Source: Brevibacterium limosum
GTDB taxonomy: Bacteria > Actinomycetota > Actinomycetes > Actinomycetales > Brevibacteriaceae
DNA: 64,000 nt
Reading direction: 5' to 3'
Assembly: GCF_011617705.1 (NCBI RefSeq)
Contig: NZ_CP050154.1
Coordinates: forward strand, 992,001-1,056,000
The translations under genes and the position numbers were made by a program. The notes under the pieces were generated by a model. It had not been told where the DNA came from and did no database searches. It saw nothing but the letters and a program-made list of their open reading frames with translations. This document shows, piece by piece, positions 52,243 to 61,667 of the stretch. The first letter of the stretch is position 1. Every line of letters begins with the position of its first letter.

Positions 52243-53897
52243 GAAACCTGCTTTCGGTTGGTACGCGAAATCTCCGCGCGGTGGGTGAACTGCGGCTGCT
52301 GCCGCGGGACGGACGATTGTTGGTCGGGGAAGGCGGACGCACGGCCGGACAGGGCCGCTGACTGCTCGTCGGACATGGCCGCCGACCGTTCGCCGGACAT
52401 GGCGGCCGACTGATGTTCGGCCAGGTGTCCTGACCGGTGGTCGGCGGTCAGCGTCGATGGGTGTCCGGTGGGCGATCGCAGTGAGGTCAGGGTCGGATTC
52501 GGGAACGGTTCGGCCGCCTCGGCGGGGATGGGGATGAGGTCGCAGGCCTCACGGACCGCGCCCCGTCCGCCGGATCGGTCGAGGACGACGCGGGCGGCGG
52601 CGAGGACCCGCGGGTGGGCGTCGGCGACGGCGATGGGCCAGCCGACGACGTCGAAGGCTTCGAGGTCGTTGATGTCGTTGCCGACGTAGGCGACGCGGGC
52701 CGGATCGAGGTCGTTGGCGGTGATCCACGCGTCGAGGATGCTCGCCTTGTTGTCGATGCCCTGGGCGACGTCGACGCCCAGCTTCTCCGCGCGGCGGGTC
52801 ACGACCGGGTTGCGTTCCTTCGACAGGATCATCACGGGCACGCCGGACTTCACGAGGCGGGAGATGCCCATGCCGTCGCCGCGGTGGACGCGGACCTGCT
52901 CGTTGCCGTCCTGGTCGACGTAGGCGCCGTCGTCGGTGTGGACGCCGTCGAAGTCGGTGACCAGGGCGTCGACATCGATGACCTGCGCGGTCTCCTGTGT
53001 CGAGGCGATGGCGCGGACGAGGGTGAGGTCGGACATGTCGTCGATCTCGCGGGCGTGCTCGGGCGGGACCTCCTCGATGCCGATGCGGCCGAAGAAGCGA
53101 TGCTCGTGTTCGAGCAGCCCGGAGGTGCGCATGACGTAGAAGGCACCGGTTTCGTTGAAGTGCTTGGCACGGTCTTGGCGGCGCGGGCGGAAACTCGCCT
53201 CGTGGCCGACGGCCACGGCCTGGGTGTCGTCGTCGAGGCGCCACAGGAAGGAGTGGTCTTCGACGGCGGAGAAGACGACATCGGCGGCGTCGGCGCGGAC
53301 CGTGCGGACCGCGTTCTCGATGGAGGCGGAGTCGATGAAGGGGGAGGTGCACTGCATGAACACGGTGATGTCGAAGTCCTCGTCGAGGGTCGACAGGGTG
53401 TGGATGAGTGCGGATTCGCTGGTGGCGGTGTCACCGGCGATCTCGGCGGGGCGGTGGGCCACCTCGGCGCCGGCGCGCAGGGCTTCGGCTGCGATTCCGT
53501 CGTGGTCTGTTGAGACGATCACACGGTCGATGCTCGGGCTGGCCTGGGCGGCGTTGATGGCGCGGGCCAGCAGCGAGATGCCGGCGACCTTCTGCAGGTT
53601 CTTCAGCGGGATGCCCTTGGACCCTCCGCGCGCCGGGATGATCGCGACGGTGCGGTGGGCGTCGGGGCCGCCGGTCGGTGCGTTGCCGGCTGGCGCAGAG
53701 GTGGCTGGTGTGTTGCCGGCTGGTGCAGTGGTGGCTGACGCGGTGGTGGTGGTCGGAGCGGTGGTGGTTGGTGCAGAGGTGGTCGGTGCGGAGGTGGGGG
53801 TGGTGCTTTCTGCCGCCTGGGCTGCGGCCACGGTGGTGCGCGCATCCGGCATCTGCTCGGTTGCGTTGGGCTCGTCGGTCGTCGATTGGTCATTCAC
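52239..53897 (-). CDS. neuA: CMP-nonulosonate synthetase fused to a KdsC-like HAD phosphatase
   Basis: A 552-residue bifunctional protein. Residues 1-80 are a Thr/Ala/Pro-rich tail. Residues about 82-305 form the cytidylyltransferase (VAIIPARGGSKGIPLKNL, FMQCTSPF, NETGAFYV). Residues about 312-465 are a HAD domain: VTDFDGVHTDDGAYV, ILSKERNPVV and YVGNDINDLEAF match KdsC phosphatases. The last 85 residues contain short repeats around SAAMSGERSAAMSDEQSAAL. The order suggests dephosphorylation of a 9-phosphate nonulosonate and activation to the CMP-sugar in one chain. GTG start; no clear ribosome site. Confidence 0.85.
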
Positions 53898-54223
53898 AAT
53901 GATTCGACGCTAACGACGCGGTGTTACTTCCAGATGAACACGCCGTGTCTCCGAGGCGACCCTTCGATGGCGAACCCGTGACGGTTCGGACGGTGGGCGA
54001 TCGTCATCACGTTTTGGCCAGATCATCGGTCCGCGCCCCGATGATCTGTGCAGAGAGTGACTCACCGGGGGACAGAAGGTGATGAGGGCTGGAACAAGAC
54101 GTGAGGGAAAGCCATGCGAGAGAGCCATGCGAGAGAGCTACGCGGGAGAGCCCCGCGGACGGCAATGCGCACGCGAGGGCGACTGGACTACCAAGCTGTC
54201 CCGCACGTAGCGGCGAAACCTGG
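53898..54223. other. intergenic region between pmt and the nonulosonate operon
   Basis: No gene is seen. On the minus strand a TAGCGT box lies about 9 nt before the neuA-HAD start, a possible -10. Three 13-bp repeats (54110-54148) occupy the pmt-proximal half. Confidence 0.4.
54110..54148. repeat. three 13-bp tandem repeats
   Basis: AGCCATGCGAGAG occurs twice exactly (54110, 54123) and once with changes (54136), followed by a partial fourth unit. They lie downstream of pmt on the minus strand. Confidence 0.75.
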
Positions 54224-56278
54224 TCAGCGCCAGGTGATGTTCCACATCCGGTTGTTCCAGGCGGAGAACGGGATGACCTCGCCGGTGTAGATGGGCCAGA
54301 AGTAGGCGAAAGCCATCACCGCAGCGACGAGGACTAGGCCGACGCACAGCCTCCTTGCAAGCAGTGCCGCCGAGATCCGCGCGAACCGCTGCCGCAGCGA
54401 GCGTCGCCGAGCGCCCGCCCCAGGCTTCGCCATCGCGGCGTCCGAAAGAGGCCCCGTGGAACCGGCCAGCGCCTCCGGCTCGAGCGGCCCGGTCTCGGAC
54501 GCCCGCGCGAGCTCAACCTGGCCCGGCGACACCCGTATGCCCACGGACGCTTGCCCGCCACCGGGCACTCGGCCCCAGACGAGGGTCAGGCCGTACGTCA
54601 CGGCCAGCACCACGAAGGGCACCATGACGATGGTGTAGAAGGTGAAGATCGTCCGTTCCTGGTAGGCGAACCACGGCAGCCAGGTCGCGGCGAGTCCGGC
54701 GAGGATGACGGCCGGGCGGACGTCTCGGCGGATGATCCACACGATGAGGCAGACGAGCACCGCCAGGGGCGCCAATCCCCAGATCACAGGGTTGCCCACC
54801 GAGGTGATCGCCGAGGAGCACTTCTCGGCCATGCATCCCATGTCGCCCTGGTCGTAGGACTCGTAGTAGAACGACGTCGGCCGCCACTGCACGATCCAAC
54901 CCCACGGGTTCGACATGTACGGGTGCTCCGAGTCGAGCCCGACATGGAACGAATACGCCGTGTAGTGGTAGTGCGCCAACGACGGCAGCCAGTCCAGCCA
55001 GTCCGGCAGCGCGCGCCACCAGCCGAAGTTCTCCGCGGCCCACTGCCGGTCCCACGCATCGTCCGACCGGATCCATCCCGACCAGCACGCCACATAGGTC
55101 ACGAGCGCGATCGGCACGAGCTTGAAGAACGAGGGGATGCTGTCGCGGATGAACATGCCCAGCCATGGATGCCCGGCTCCGGCCCGATACCGCGAATGCA
55201 CATCCCACAGGACGAGCAGAATCCCGAACACCGCCAGCGCGTACAGACCCGACCACTTCACTCCCATTGCCAAGCCGAGACTGATCCCGGCGGCAAAGAT
55301 CCAAGGACGCGCGCCGAGGCGGGGCCCGAAGTTGAGCGCATCGCTGGACCTGGTCCGACGCCGCCGTCGGGCTCCCGCGGTGGGTGGAGCCGCCTCGGTG
55401 ACGGGGGTGGAGGAGACCGACTCGCTGAGTCCGCCCGGGAAGGTCCGGGGGACCTCATCGGGGTCGGTTCGGGAAGGCGCTCCAGCGCCTGCGGGGGCGG
55501 TTCGGGAAGTGGGTGCCGCCTCGGTGGGGGTCGAATTGGGGGTCGGAGCCGCCCCGGTGAGGGTGGATGGGGAAGACGTATTCGTCGTCGATCGGGTCCA
55601 GGCAGCCAGGCGTTTCGTCACCTGCTCGCGGTCGAGGAGGATGAAGAAGAAGGCGAGGAGGACGAAGGCCATGAGCACGATGTCGAGCAGGCTCGTGCGG
55701 GAGTGGACGAAGTGCTCGCCGTCGATGGCGAGCAGGCCGGCGGCGACGCAGGCGAAGAAGGCCGAGCGGAAGAGCTTCCAGGCGATGACGCCGAGGAGGA
55801 AGATCGTGAGGGTGCCGATGATCGCCACGGTGAAGCGCCAGCCGAACGAGTCGTCGGCGCCGAAGAGGTCGATGCCCCACCCGATGAGCCATTTGCCCAG
55901 AGGCGGGTGAACGACGTATTCGGGGGTGGATTCGATGACGCTGGGGTCGCCGGCGTTGAAGGAGTCGTCGGCGTTCTCGGGCCAGGAGCGCTCATAGCCG
56001 AAGTTGAAGACCGAGTAGCCGTCCTTGACGTAATAGGTCTCGTCGAAGATCAGCCGGTGCGGGAAGTCGAGGCGGAAGAGACGCAGAGCAGCGCCGATTC
56101 CGGTGATGACGAGGAGGGCGGGCCACATCCACAATGGCGCGCGGGTGGCCCACATGCCGGCGTGGAAGGTCTCGCGGCGCATCGCAGCGGCACCGGCGCG
56201 CACCTTTTCGCGTCTCCTCGCCAGGCGCTCGCGGGCGATGCGCCGGGTGGGGGCCGGGGAGTCTGCGGTGTGTGTCAT
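54224..56278 (-). CDS. pmt: protein O-mannosyltransferase (PMT family)
   Basis: A 684-residue GT-C enzyme that moves mannose from polyprenyl-phosphate-mannose to secreted proteins. The first extracytoplasmic loop has FDETYYVKDGY (the DE motif), and HPPLGKWLIG follows; about ten membrane helices are visible and FYTIVMVPFVVLAV near the end is typical. Residues about 220-310, in a loop, hold an inserted Thr/Ser/Pro/Ala-rich stretch with three TEAA- or TGAA-like repeats; another polar insert lies at about 570-625. The pmt-rsmI neighbourhood matches that of mycobacteria. Confidence 0.9.
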   Translation of the reverse strand: MTHTADSPAPTRRIARERLARRREKVRAGAAAMRRETFHAGMWATRAPLWMWPALLVITGIGAALRLFRLDFPHRLIFDETYYVKDGYSVFNFGYERSWPENADDSFNAGDPSVIESTPEYVVHPPLGKWLIGWGIDLFGADDSFGWRFTVAIIGTLTIFLLGVIAWKLFRSAFFACVAAGLLAIDGEHFVHSRTSLLDIVLMAFVLLAFFFILLDREQVTKRLAAWTRSTTNTSSPSTLTGAAPTPNSTPTEAAPTSRTAPAGAGAPSRTDPDEVPRTFPGGLSESVSSTPVTEAAPPTAGARRRRRTRSSDALNFGPRLGARPWIFAAGISLGLAMGVKWSGLYALAVFGILLVLWDVHSRYRAGAGHPWLGMFIRDSIPSFFKLVPIALVTYVACWSGWIRSDDAWDRQWAAENFGWWRALPDWLDWLPSLAHYHYTAYSFHVGLDSEHPYMSNPWGWIVQWRPTSFYYESYDQGDMGCMAEKCSSAITSVGNPVIWGLAPLAVLVCLIVWIIRRDVRPAVILAGLAATWLPWFAYQERTIFTFYTIVMVPFVVLAVTYGLTLVWGRVPGGGQASVGIRVSPGQVELARASETGPLEPEALAGSTGPLSDAAMAKPGAGARRRSLRQRFARISAALLARRLCVGLVLVAAVMAFAYFWPIYTGEVIPFSAWNNRMWNITWR

Positions 56279-56340
56279 CGAAGTCCAGTTTAGAGATCTC
56301 GGCGGGCGGGGCTCTCATACGACCCGCAGGGAAGAGTGGG

Positions 56341-56397
56341 GCGACGGTCGGGTGGGACGGCGACGGTCGGGTAGGCGGGCGACGGTCGGGCGGGACG
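56341..56397. repeat. three 19-bp tandem repeats
   Basis: GCGACGGTCGGGTGGGACG is repeated at 56341, 56360 and 56379, with a diverged fourth unit near 56414. It lies between the divergent pmt and the first DUF4190 gene. Confidence 0.75.
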
Positions 56398-56526
56398 GCC
56401 GGCGGGTGGGCCGGTGACGGTCGGCTGGGTCGGCCTGGCATGAGGTTCGGCACGGTGAGCGAGATTCTTGGGCATTCGCCGATGCGCATCACTAGAGTAG
56501 TAGGAGACAGCCGGAGTCCGAGCGAA

Positions 56527-57300
56527 ATGGTGCACAACGTGTCGAACAACCCCAACTACCGCCCGAGCGATCCTCCCCAGGTCGGCTCGCAGCAGTTCAA
56601 CAACAACTATGGATCCCAGCCGCAGTACGGGCAGGGGCAGGCGGCCCAGTACGGCTCCGGCGCCGAGCAGTACGGATCCGGCTCGGGACAATATGGGTCT
56701 AACGCTGGGCAGTATGGATCTGGCGCTGGACAGTACGGGTCTGGCGCTGGACAGTATTCGCAGGGACAGCCGTATGGGCAGGGCGGGGACTTCGGACAGT
56801 CCGGCACCTATGGGCAGCAGAACTCGTACGGGCAGTCCGGCGGCTACAGTCAGCCTGGCGCCTACAGTCAGCCGAGCGCCTACGATGCGTACAGCCAGCA
56901 GGGCGTTTACAGTCAGCCGGGTGCGTACAGCCAGCCGATGACCTACGGGGCGCAGCCGATCTACGTCCGGCCCGCACCCAACAAAATGGCCGTGTGGTCG
57001 ATGTGGATGGGCATCATCGGAATCGGCGGAGGATTCGTCTGCGGTCTGCTGTCGATGATTCCCTTCATCGGCGTCATCTTCAGCATCATCGCGATGTTCC
57101 TCTGGATCGCACCGGTGCTCGCCGTCATCTTCGGTCACATCGGTCTCAGCCAGATCAAACGCACCGGCGAAGAGGGCCGCGGACAGGCGATCGCCGGCCT
57201 GATCATCGGCTACGTCAGCATTGCGCTCGGGCTCATCGTGGCCGTCATCGTGGTCGGGGTCTTCGGCCTCGGCTTCCTCAGCATGATGGGCAGCTACTGA
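56527..57300 (+). CDS. DUF4190 domain membrane protein 1
   Basis: A 257-residue protein. Residues 1-150 are a low-complexity Gly/Tyr/Gln/Ser-rich tail with repeats of the QYGSG and YSQPGA type; residues about 155-255 have two membrane-helix blocks and HIGLSQIKRTGEEGRGQAIAGLIIGY, the DUF4190 signature. The tail probably lies in the cytoplasm and may self-associate. ATG 56527 or GTG 56539 could start it. It is the first of three DUF4190 genes here. Confidence 0.75.
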   Translation: MVHNVSNNPNYRPSDPPQVGSQQFNNNYGSQPQYGQGQAAQYGSGAEQYGSGSGQYGSNAGQYGSGAGQYGSGAGQYSQGQPYGQGGDFGQSGTYGQQNSYGQSGGYSQPGAYSQPSAYDAYSQQGVYSQPGAYSQPMTYGAQPIYVRPAPNKMAVWSMWMGIIGIGGGFVCGLLSMIPFIGVIFSIIAMFLWIAPVLAVIFGHIGLSQIKRTGEEGRGQAIAGLIIGYVSIALGLIVAVIVVGVFGLGFLSMMGSY

Positions 57301-57354
57301 GCCGTCCTGTATGGCCTGGGGGCGTTGCCCGGGGTCACGCGGTTACGGGACGGC

Positions 57355-57465
57355 GCGGCCGCCTCGGTGAGGGTGTCTTGAATCGGGTGGTGCGGCCGCC
57401 TCGGTGAGGGTGTCCTGAATCGGACGGCGCGGCCGCCTCGGTGAGGGTGTCCTGCAACGGGTGGT
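57355..57465. repeat. three 37-bp tandem repeats
   Basis: Units start at 57355, 57392 and 57429, each beginning GCGGCCGCCTCGGTGAGGGT and continuing with GTCYTGAATCGG-like sequence. The motif recurs, in frame, in linkers of the pmt and rsmI proteins. They lie in the gap between the first and second DUF4190 genes. Confidence 0.85.
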
Positions 57466-57582
57466 GCAGGACTGCAACACGATTCGGCCGGTGCGCTCGT
57501 CGCACGTCGGTAGCGTTGATGTCAGACGTCGGGACAGCCGTTGAGGACGGCCCGGACCGGACTCAGAGATCAACGACAGCCA

Positions 57583-58077
57583 GTGGAACGGATCGGACAT
57601 GAACACTCGCGTACTGCCCTCGGGAACACCTACACCGGATCGAACGGTTCGGCCTACGCTCCCGTCGCGGTCCACTCGCCCGCACCGGTTCGCACTCCGG
57701 CCGCGGTCCACTCGCCGGCACCGGTCCACTCGCCCGCCCCGATTCAGGCTCCCGTGACCTACGGAAACCGGGCACCGGTCGTCGTCTGCCAGCAGGTGGC
57801 GCCGACGAACACCTCGGCGATCGTGGCGTTGGTGCTCACGCTCATCTCGTTCGTCACCTCGGTCTTCTTCCTCGGCTTCATCGGCATCATCTTCGGCCAT
57901 GTCGCCCGCTCGCAGATCAAGGCCCGCGGTGAACGCGGCAACGGTATGGCCGTCGCCGCGCTGTGGCTGGGCTACCTGAGCGTGATCTTCTGGGTCGTGT
58001 TCTGGCTGATCTACTTCGGCGTCATCGCGCTCGTGATCGGAGTGGCCATCGCCGCCGGAGGAGGAACCGTCAGCTGA
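57583..58077 (+). CDS. DUF4190 domain membrane protein 2
   Basis: About 164 residues. The N-terminal tail is His/Pro/Ala/Val-rich (repeats of VHSPAPV), then two membrane blocks around HVARSQIKARGERGNGMAVAALWLGY, the DUF4190 signature. The start is uncertain: GTG 57583 is in frame, but ATG 57600 reads MNTRVLPSG and would join the conserved frame only after a one-base shift near 57625, so the annotated frame may hide a frameshift. No good ribosome site precedes either. Confidence 0.6.
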   Translation: MERIGHEHSRTALGNTYTGSNGSAYAPVAVHSPAPVRTPAAVHSPAPVHSPAPIQAPVTYGNRAPVVVCQQVAPTNTSAIVALVLTLISFVTSVFFLGFIGIIFGHVARSQIKARGERGNGMAVAALWLGYLSVIFWVVFWLIYFGVIALVIGVAIAAGGGTVS

Positions 58078-58219
58078 CGCCGCGGCATCCGGGGAGCCCG
58101 GCCCGATAACCCGCCCCACGGCCCCAGCCTCGGCAACTGTGGTTGACCTGTAACCGCTCAACCTTTTGCCGCCACCGACGACTCTGTACCGTTGAAGGCA
58201 ACCACAAGGAGACTTCGCT

Positions 58220-58654
58220 ATGAGCAGCCAGAACAACTGGAACAACCCGGACATGTATTACCAGCAGCCCCAGTCGAACGCGGGCGGCACATACGGTGCC
58301 CAGTCCTACAGCCAGAACAACGCCTACGCGGCCAATGCTCAGTACGCCGGCGGGCCCGGCTACATGTACCAGCAGCTTCCGCCGACGAACGTGTTGGCCA
58401 TCGTCGGCATGTGCGCCTCGATCTTCGGTTTCATCTCGTCGATCTTCATCGGCGGCATCGCGGGCATCATCATGGGCCACATCGCCCGCAAGCAGATCCG
58501 CGAACGCGGAGAACGCGGCGACGGCATGGCGGTCGCCGCACTGTGGGTCGGCTACATCGGCACCGCACTCTGGATCCTCTTCTGGGTCGTCTACGTCGGA
58601 ATCTTCGTCCTCATCTTCGGCGCGGCAATGGTCGGCGCAGGTTCGGCCAGTTGA
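58220..58654 (+). CDS. DUF4190 domain membrane protein 3
   Basis: A 144-residue protein with a 50-residue Asn/Gln/Tyr/Gly-rich tail and the DUF4190 membrane region (HIARKQIRERGERGDGMAVAALWVGY). AAGGAG lies about 10 nt before the ATG. Its stop overlaps the TTG start of rsmI as TTGA, so the two genes are co-expressed. Its core is very similar to that of the second DUF4190 protein, indicating recent duplication. Confidence 0.78.
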   Translation: MSSQNNWNNPDMYYQQPQSNAGGTYGAQSYSQNNAYAANAQYAGGPGYMYQQLPPTNVLAIVGMCASIFGFISSIFIGGIAGIIMGHIARKQIRERGERGDGMAVAALWVGYIGTALWILFWVVYVGIFVLIFGAAMVGAGSAS

Positions 58655-59622
58655 GTTCAGACGCCTTCGCGTCCTCTGGCCCGGTCGCCGAGACTGACCC
58701 GGGAATCGGGGACGACGAAAACCTCGCCGAGGCGGCCGTGCCCGACGGCTTCGACCAGACCGACCGCGCGGGGCTGGGATCGGGTTCGAACCTCACCGGC
58801 GGTCGACTGATCCTGGTCGGGACTCCGATCGGCAACCTCGGCGATGCGAGTCCGCGGATGCGGGAGGCCATCGAAACCGCCGATGTCATCGCCGCCGAGG
58901 ACACCCGCCGGTTCCTGTCCTTGGCACAGCGGTTGCAGCTGAGCCACACGAAGCGGGTCATCAGCGTCTTCGATCACAACGAGGGCCATCGCGCACCCGA
59001 GCTCGTCGAGCTCATCGCCGCTGGTGAGACCGTTGTTCTGCTCTCCGACGCGGGGATGCCCGCCGTCTCCGATCCCGGCTACCGCGTGGTCAAAGCCTGC
59101 GCTGAGGCGGGACAACCGATCACGTCCACTCCGGGTCCCTCCGCGGTGCTCATGGCGCTCGCGGTCTCGGGACTGCCCAGCGACCGGTTCAGTTTCGAAG
59201 GGTTCCTGCCGCGCAAGTCCGGGCAGCGCAAGACCCTGCTGACCGAACTCAAGGCCGAGAAGCGGACGATGGTGTTCTTCGAGAGCCCGCACCGCATCGC
59301 CGATGCGATGGACGACTTCGCCGAAATCATCGGAGTCGACCGTCCCATGGCCATCAGCCGCGAGCTGACGAAGACCTACGAGGAGACTCTGCGCGGGACG
59401 GTGGGATCCCTGCGTACACAGGCTGCCGGCGGACTGCGCGGAGAACTGACCCTCGTGCTCGCCGGGGCCACCGAGGTCGAGTCGGCACCGGAGGACCACC
59501 TCGGCGAGGTCAGCGCGCTGGTCGACTCCGGTGTGAGAGCCAAGGATGCGGCAGGGCAGGTGGCGAAGAAGTTCGGCCTGTCGAAGCGCGACGTCTACGA
59601 GGCCTGGCTCCACCGCGAGTGA
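58651..59622 (+). CDS. rsmI: 16S rRNA (cytidine(1402)-2'-O)-methyltransferase
   Basis: A 323-residue SAM methyltransferase acting on C1402 in the ribosomal decoding centre. LILVGTPIGNLGDASPR (about 51-67), VIAAEDTRRF, VLLSDAGMPAVSDPGYRVV and STPGPSAVLMAL are the family blocks, and a C-terminal helical domain follows. The first 48 residues are an acidic, poorly conserved extension. The TTG start at 58651 overlaps the DUF4190 stop; no strong ribosome site is seen, so coupling to that gene is likely. Confidence 0.92.
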   Translation: MSSDAFASSGPVAETDPGIGDDENLAEAAVPDGFDQTDRAGLGSGSNLTGGRLILVGTPIGNLGDASPRMREAIETADVIAAEDTRRFLSLAQRLQLSHTKRVISVFDHNEGHRAPELVELIAAGETVVLLSDAGMPAVSDPGYRVVKACAEAGQPITSTPGPSAVLMALAVSGLPSDRFSFEGFLPRKSGQRKTLLTELKAEKRTMVFFESPHRIADAMDDFAEIIGVDRPMAISRELTKTYEETLRGTVGSLRTQAAGGLRGELTLVLAGATEVESAPEDHLGEVSALVDSGVRAKDAAGQVAKKFGLSKRDVYEAWLHRE

Positions 59623-59986
59623 CGCGATGCGGGCAGTGCGGAGGGCGGGCGACGTTCCTTCGCAGGCGACCACCGTGCTCCAGCGGGTGATTTGCGTTCC
59701 GGAAGAGCGAACGCCGACGAATCCACTTACACATCAGCCACGTTGAAAAGTTCGATACACCTTCCTGTGAAATGCACACAAAAGAACGTGAGCAACTCGG
59801 AAGAGCCCGTACCGAAAACGGAGTCGGGCCGCGAAAATGAGGGGCAACGGTCAGGATGACTCGACAGCTGTCTCGTGTGCACAGCGCCGATGACTTCGAC
59901 GCCTCTTCTTGTGGGCGGAGCGAGGCTTTCCACAGAGGGTGCTTTCACCGCGTGACAAGACCGCGGTGCAGTCGCACGATCAGCAG
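59623..59986. other. intergenic region between rsmI and the AbiEi-like gene
   Basis: No gene is convincing. The second half is less GC-rich than its surroundings and contains a weak GCGTTC/GAACGC hairpin (59694-59714). In related genomes rsmI is usually close to metG, so this stretch and the following gene look inserted. Confidence 0.4.
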
Positions 59987-61069
59987 ATGAAACTCGAATA
60001 TTTGGACAAGTACAACGTCGTCGATTACAGAACCCTCAGAGCTGTAGGGATGACCCATGAAGCGATCTCCAGCGCAGTGAACTGCTGCATGCTGAGGCTG
60101 ACCCGCGGAATCTATTCGATCGTTCGTGCCTGCAATGTGAAGAAGCACCGGTCGGCATCGGTGTTGATCATGGATGAAGACTGGGTCGAATACTTCCGTT
60201 CGGCGACGGGCGCAAGCCGCGAAGGCGACCACCGATTCAGCGAACACATTGCCCGACTGGGAATCGTGCACTATCGCCACTTCAGGGCAGATGACGCTGT
60301 CAGCGGAGTGTCCGCCGCGATCCTCCACGAACTGCCGTTGTTCAAGGCAGAGCTCGAGCGGATCGTGGTGACGAATCCGACCGCTTACTCGAGCAGCCCC
60401 GAGATCATCAGGCGGAAACGACAATACAGTGCTGAGGACGTTTGCACAGTGCACGGTGTCAGAACACTCACCTCTGTCCGCACCGGGCTGGATCTGATTG
60501 CCGAGAAAGGCCCGGCAGATGGCATGGCCGCTTTGGAAGGGGGACTGCGCGCACAAGTCGAACGAGAGTCCGGCGACGCCAGAATCGGAATGCATGACCC
60601 ACGGCGCATGCACGCCGTCGGACGAGAGATCGTGGCTCGTGATTTCGTCCCAGCGGCGATGCGCCTGCGTCGGGGGAGGAAACGCGCTCTGCGAATCTTG
60701 ACGATCATCAGCCCGCTCTCTGAGAACTACGCGGAGAGTCGGACCTCGTTTGCCCTTCATCAGATGGGTCTGCACGATTTCACTCAGCAATGGAACGTTG
60801 GGCGCGATGGCTCGCTTCTCGCGAGGCTCGACTTCCTTCACAGGCCCACGAACACTGTCCTCGCATTCGACGGAGGTCAGAAGTATGCCGACTTCGGCGG
60901 AGAGAGGCTCAAACACGAAGGTCATCAGCAGAACGAGCTGTTGAACATGGGGTTCAGAATCGTGCATCTGCAGTTTGGCGACGTCACCAATCTGAAGCAG
61001 TTTGAGATGAAGGTGTTCGGCCAGGCTCCGCAGCTCCTGGAATTCAGGGGCAAACCGACGTTGCAATAG
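59987..61069 (+). CDS. AbiEi/DUF559-like protein (possible antitoxin-type regulator)
   Basis: About 360 residues. The N-terminus (YNVVDYRTLRAVGMTHEAISSAVNCCMLRLTRGIYSI) fits the winged-helix domain of AbiEi-type antitoxins. The C-terminal part (RLDFLHRPTNTVLAFDGGQKYAD ... ELLNMGFRIVHLQFGDV) resembles the DUF559/Vsr-like nuclease core, but the usual Glu before the DG is Ala, so nuclease activity may be lost. No toxin gene is beside it. ATG 59987 is chosen; GTG 59909 is possible. Its composition and position inside the rsmI-metG block suggest acquisition. Confidence 0.65.
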   Translation: MKLEYLDKYNVVDYRTLRAVGMTHEAISSAVNCCMLRLTRGIYSIVRACNVKKHRSASVLIMDEDWVEYFRSATGASREGDHRFSEHIARLGIVHYRHFRADDAVSGVSAAILHELPLFKAELERIVVTNPTAYSSSPEIIRRKRQYSAEDVCTVHGVRTLTSVRTGLDLIAEKGPADGMAALEGGLRAQVERESGDARIGMHDPRRMHAVGREIVARDFVPAAMRLRRGRKRALRILTIISPLSENYAESRTSFALHQMGLHDFTQQWNVGRDGSLLARLDFLHRPTNTVLAFDGGQKYADFGGERLKHEGHQQNELLNMGFRIVHLQFGDVTNLKQFEMKVFGQAPQLLEFRGKPTLQ

Positions 61070-61171
61070 AGCAGGTCTATCGGTCGGCCCGGTGGTTTGC
61101 CCGCCGGACAGTCCCACGATCTATTCAGCGGCCGCCCCAAACGGTCCGGGTCGCCAGTTCTCTCGCCACTC

Positions 61172-61264
61172 TCGGTCCCCTCCGTCAGGTCAGTCGGCCG
61201 AATCGGTCCCCTCCGTCAGGTCAGTCGGCCGAATCGGTCCACTCCGTCAGGTCAGTCGGCCGAA
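61172..61264. repeat. three 31-bp tandem repeats
   Basis: TCGGTCCCCTCCGTCAGGTC... units start at 61172, 61203 and 61234, with a partial fourth copy from 61265. The copies are nearly identical. Confidence 0.85.
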
Positions 61265-61459
61265 GCGGTCCACTCGAGCGAGGGAGCCGCCTTGTCGCAA
61301 TCAATCCACGATCGGAATCGGTGGCTCGGTGCTGGAGCACAACACTTCACAGTTGGAGCACAGGGAGGGTCAAAGGAGGCAGCCGGAATGCATGGAGGTG
61401 GGTGAGGCAAGGCCGGGCAACGAAATGTTCGGGGAACACGGCCGCGAATGGTGCACTTC

Positions 61460-61499
61460 TCTCTGAAATGCTCAGGTTGATCAGTGAGCATTTCAGAGA
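61460..61499. repeat. long perfect hairpin in the metG leader region
   Basis: TCTCTGAAATGCTCA and its exact complement TGAGCATTTCAGAGA (15-bp arms, 10-nt loop) lie about 180 nt upstream of metG. There is no T-run, so it may be a regulatory RNA structure, an operator, or the end of a lost mobile element. Confidence 0.65.
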
Positions 61500-61661
61500 A
61501 ACCCATACCCAAACAGAGACTGGCGTTGCAGACTCCCCGCCGAGGCCGTGCGCGCCGCCTGCGCCGCAGTCCAACGCCCTGCCCCGCACCGTACCCGCCC
61601 ACACGCACTGCCCTCAGTCCCACCTGCACCCGCCTATGCGCGCCTGCGCGGCGGCGTCCCT

Positions 61662-61667
61662 TAGACT
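61662..61667 (+). promoter_or_regulatory. -10 box of the metG promoter
   Basis: TAGACT lies 9 nt before ATG 61677 and no Shine-Dalgarno is present, so the metG mRNA probably has a leader of only a few bases or none. Confidence 0.45.

Noticed and set aside
57355..57465. CRISPR-like array
   Set aside because: Repeats are head-to-tail with no spacers between them, and no cas genes are present; the same holds for the arrays at 32064, 56341 and 61172.
59694..59714. Hairpin GCGTTC/GAACGC after rsmI as a terminator
   Set aside because: The stem is only 6 bp, lies 70 nt after the stop and has no T-run.
61092..61466. Open frames across the 31-bp repeats before metG
   Set aside because: Frames exist because the repeat contains no stop; translations are repeat-derived and lack ribosome sites.
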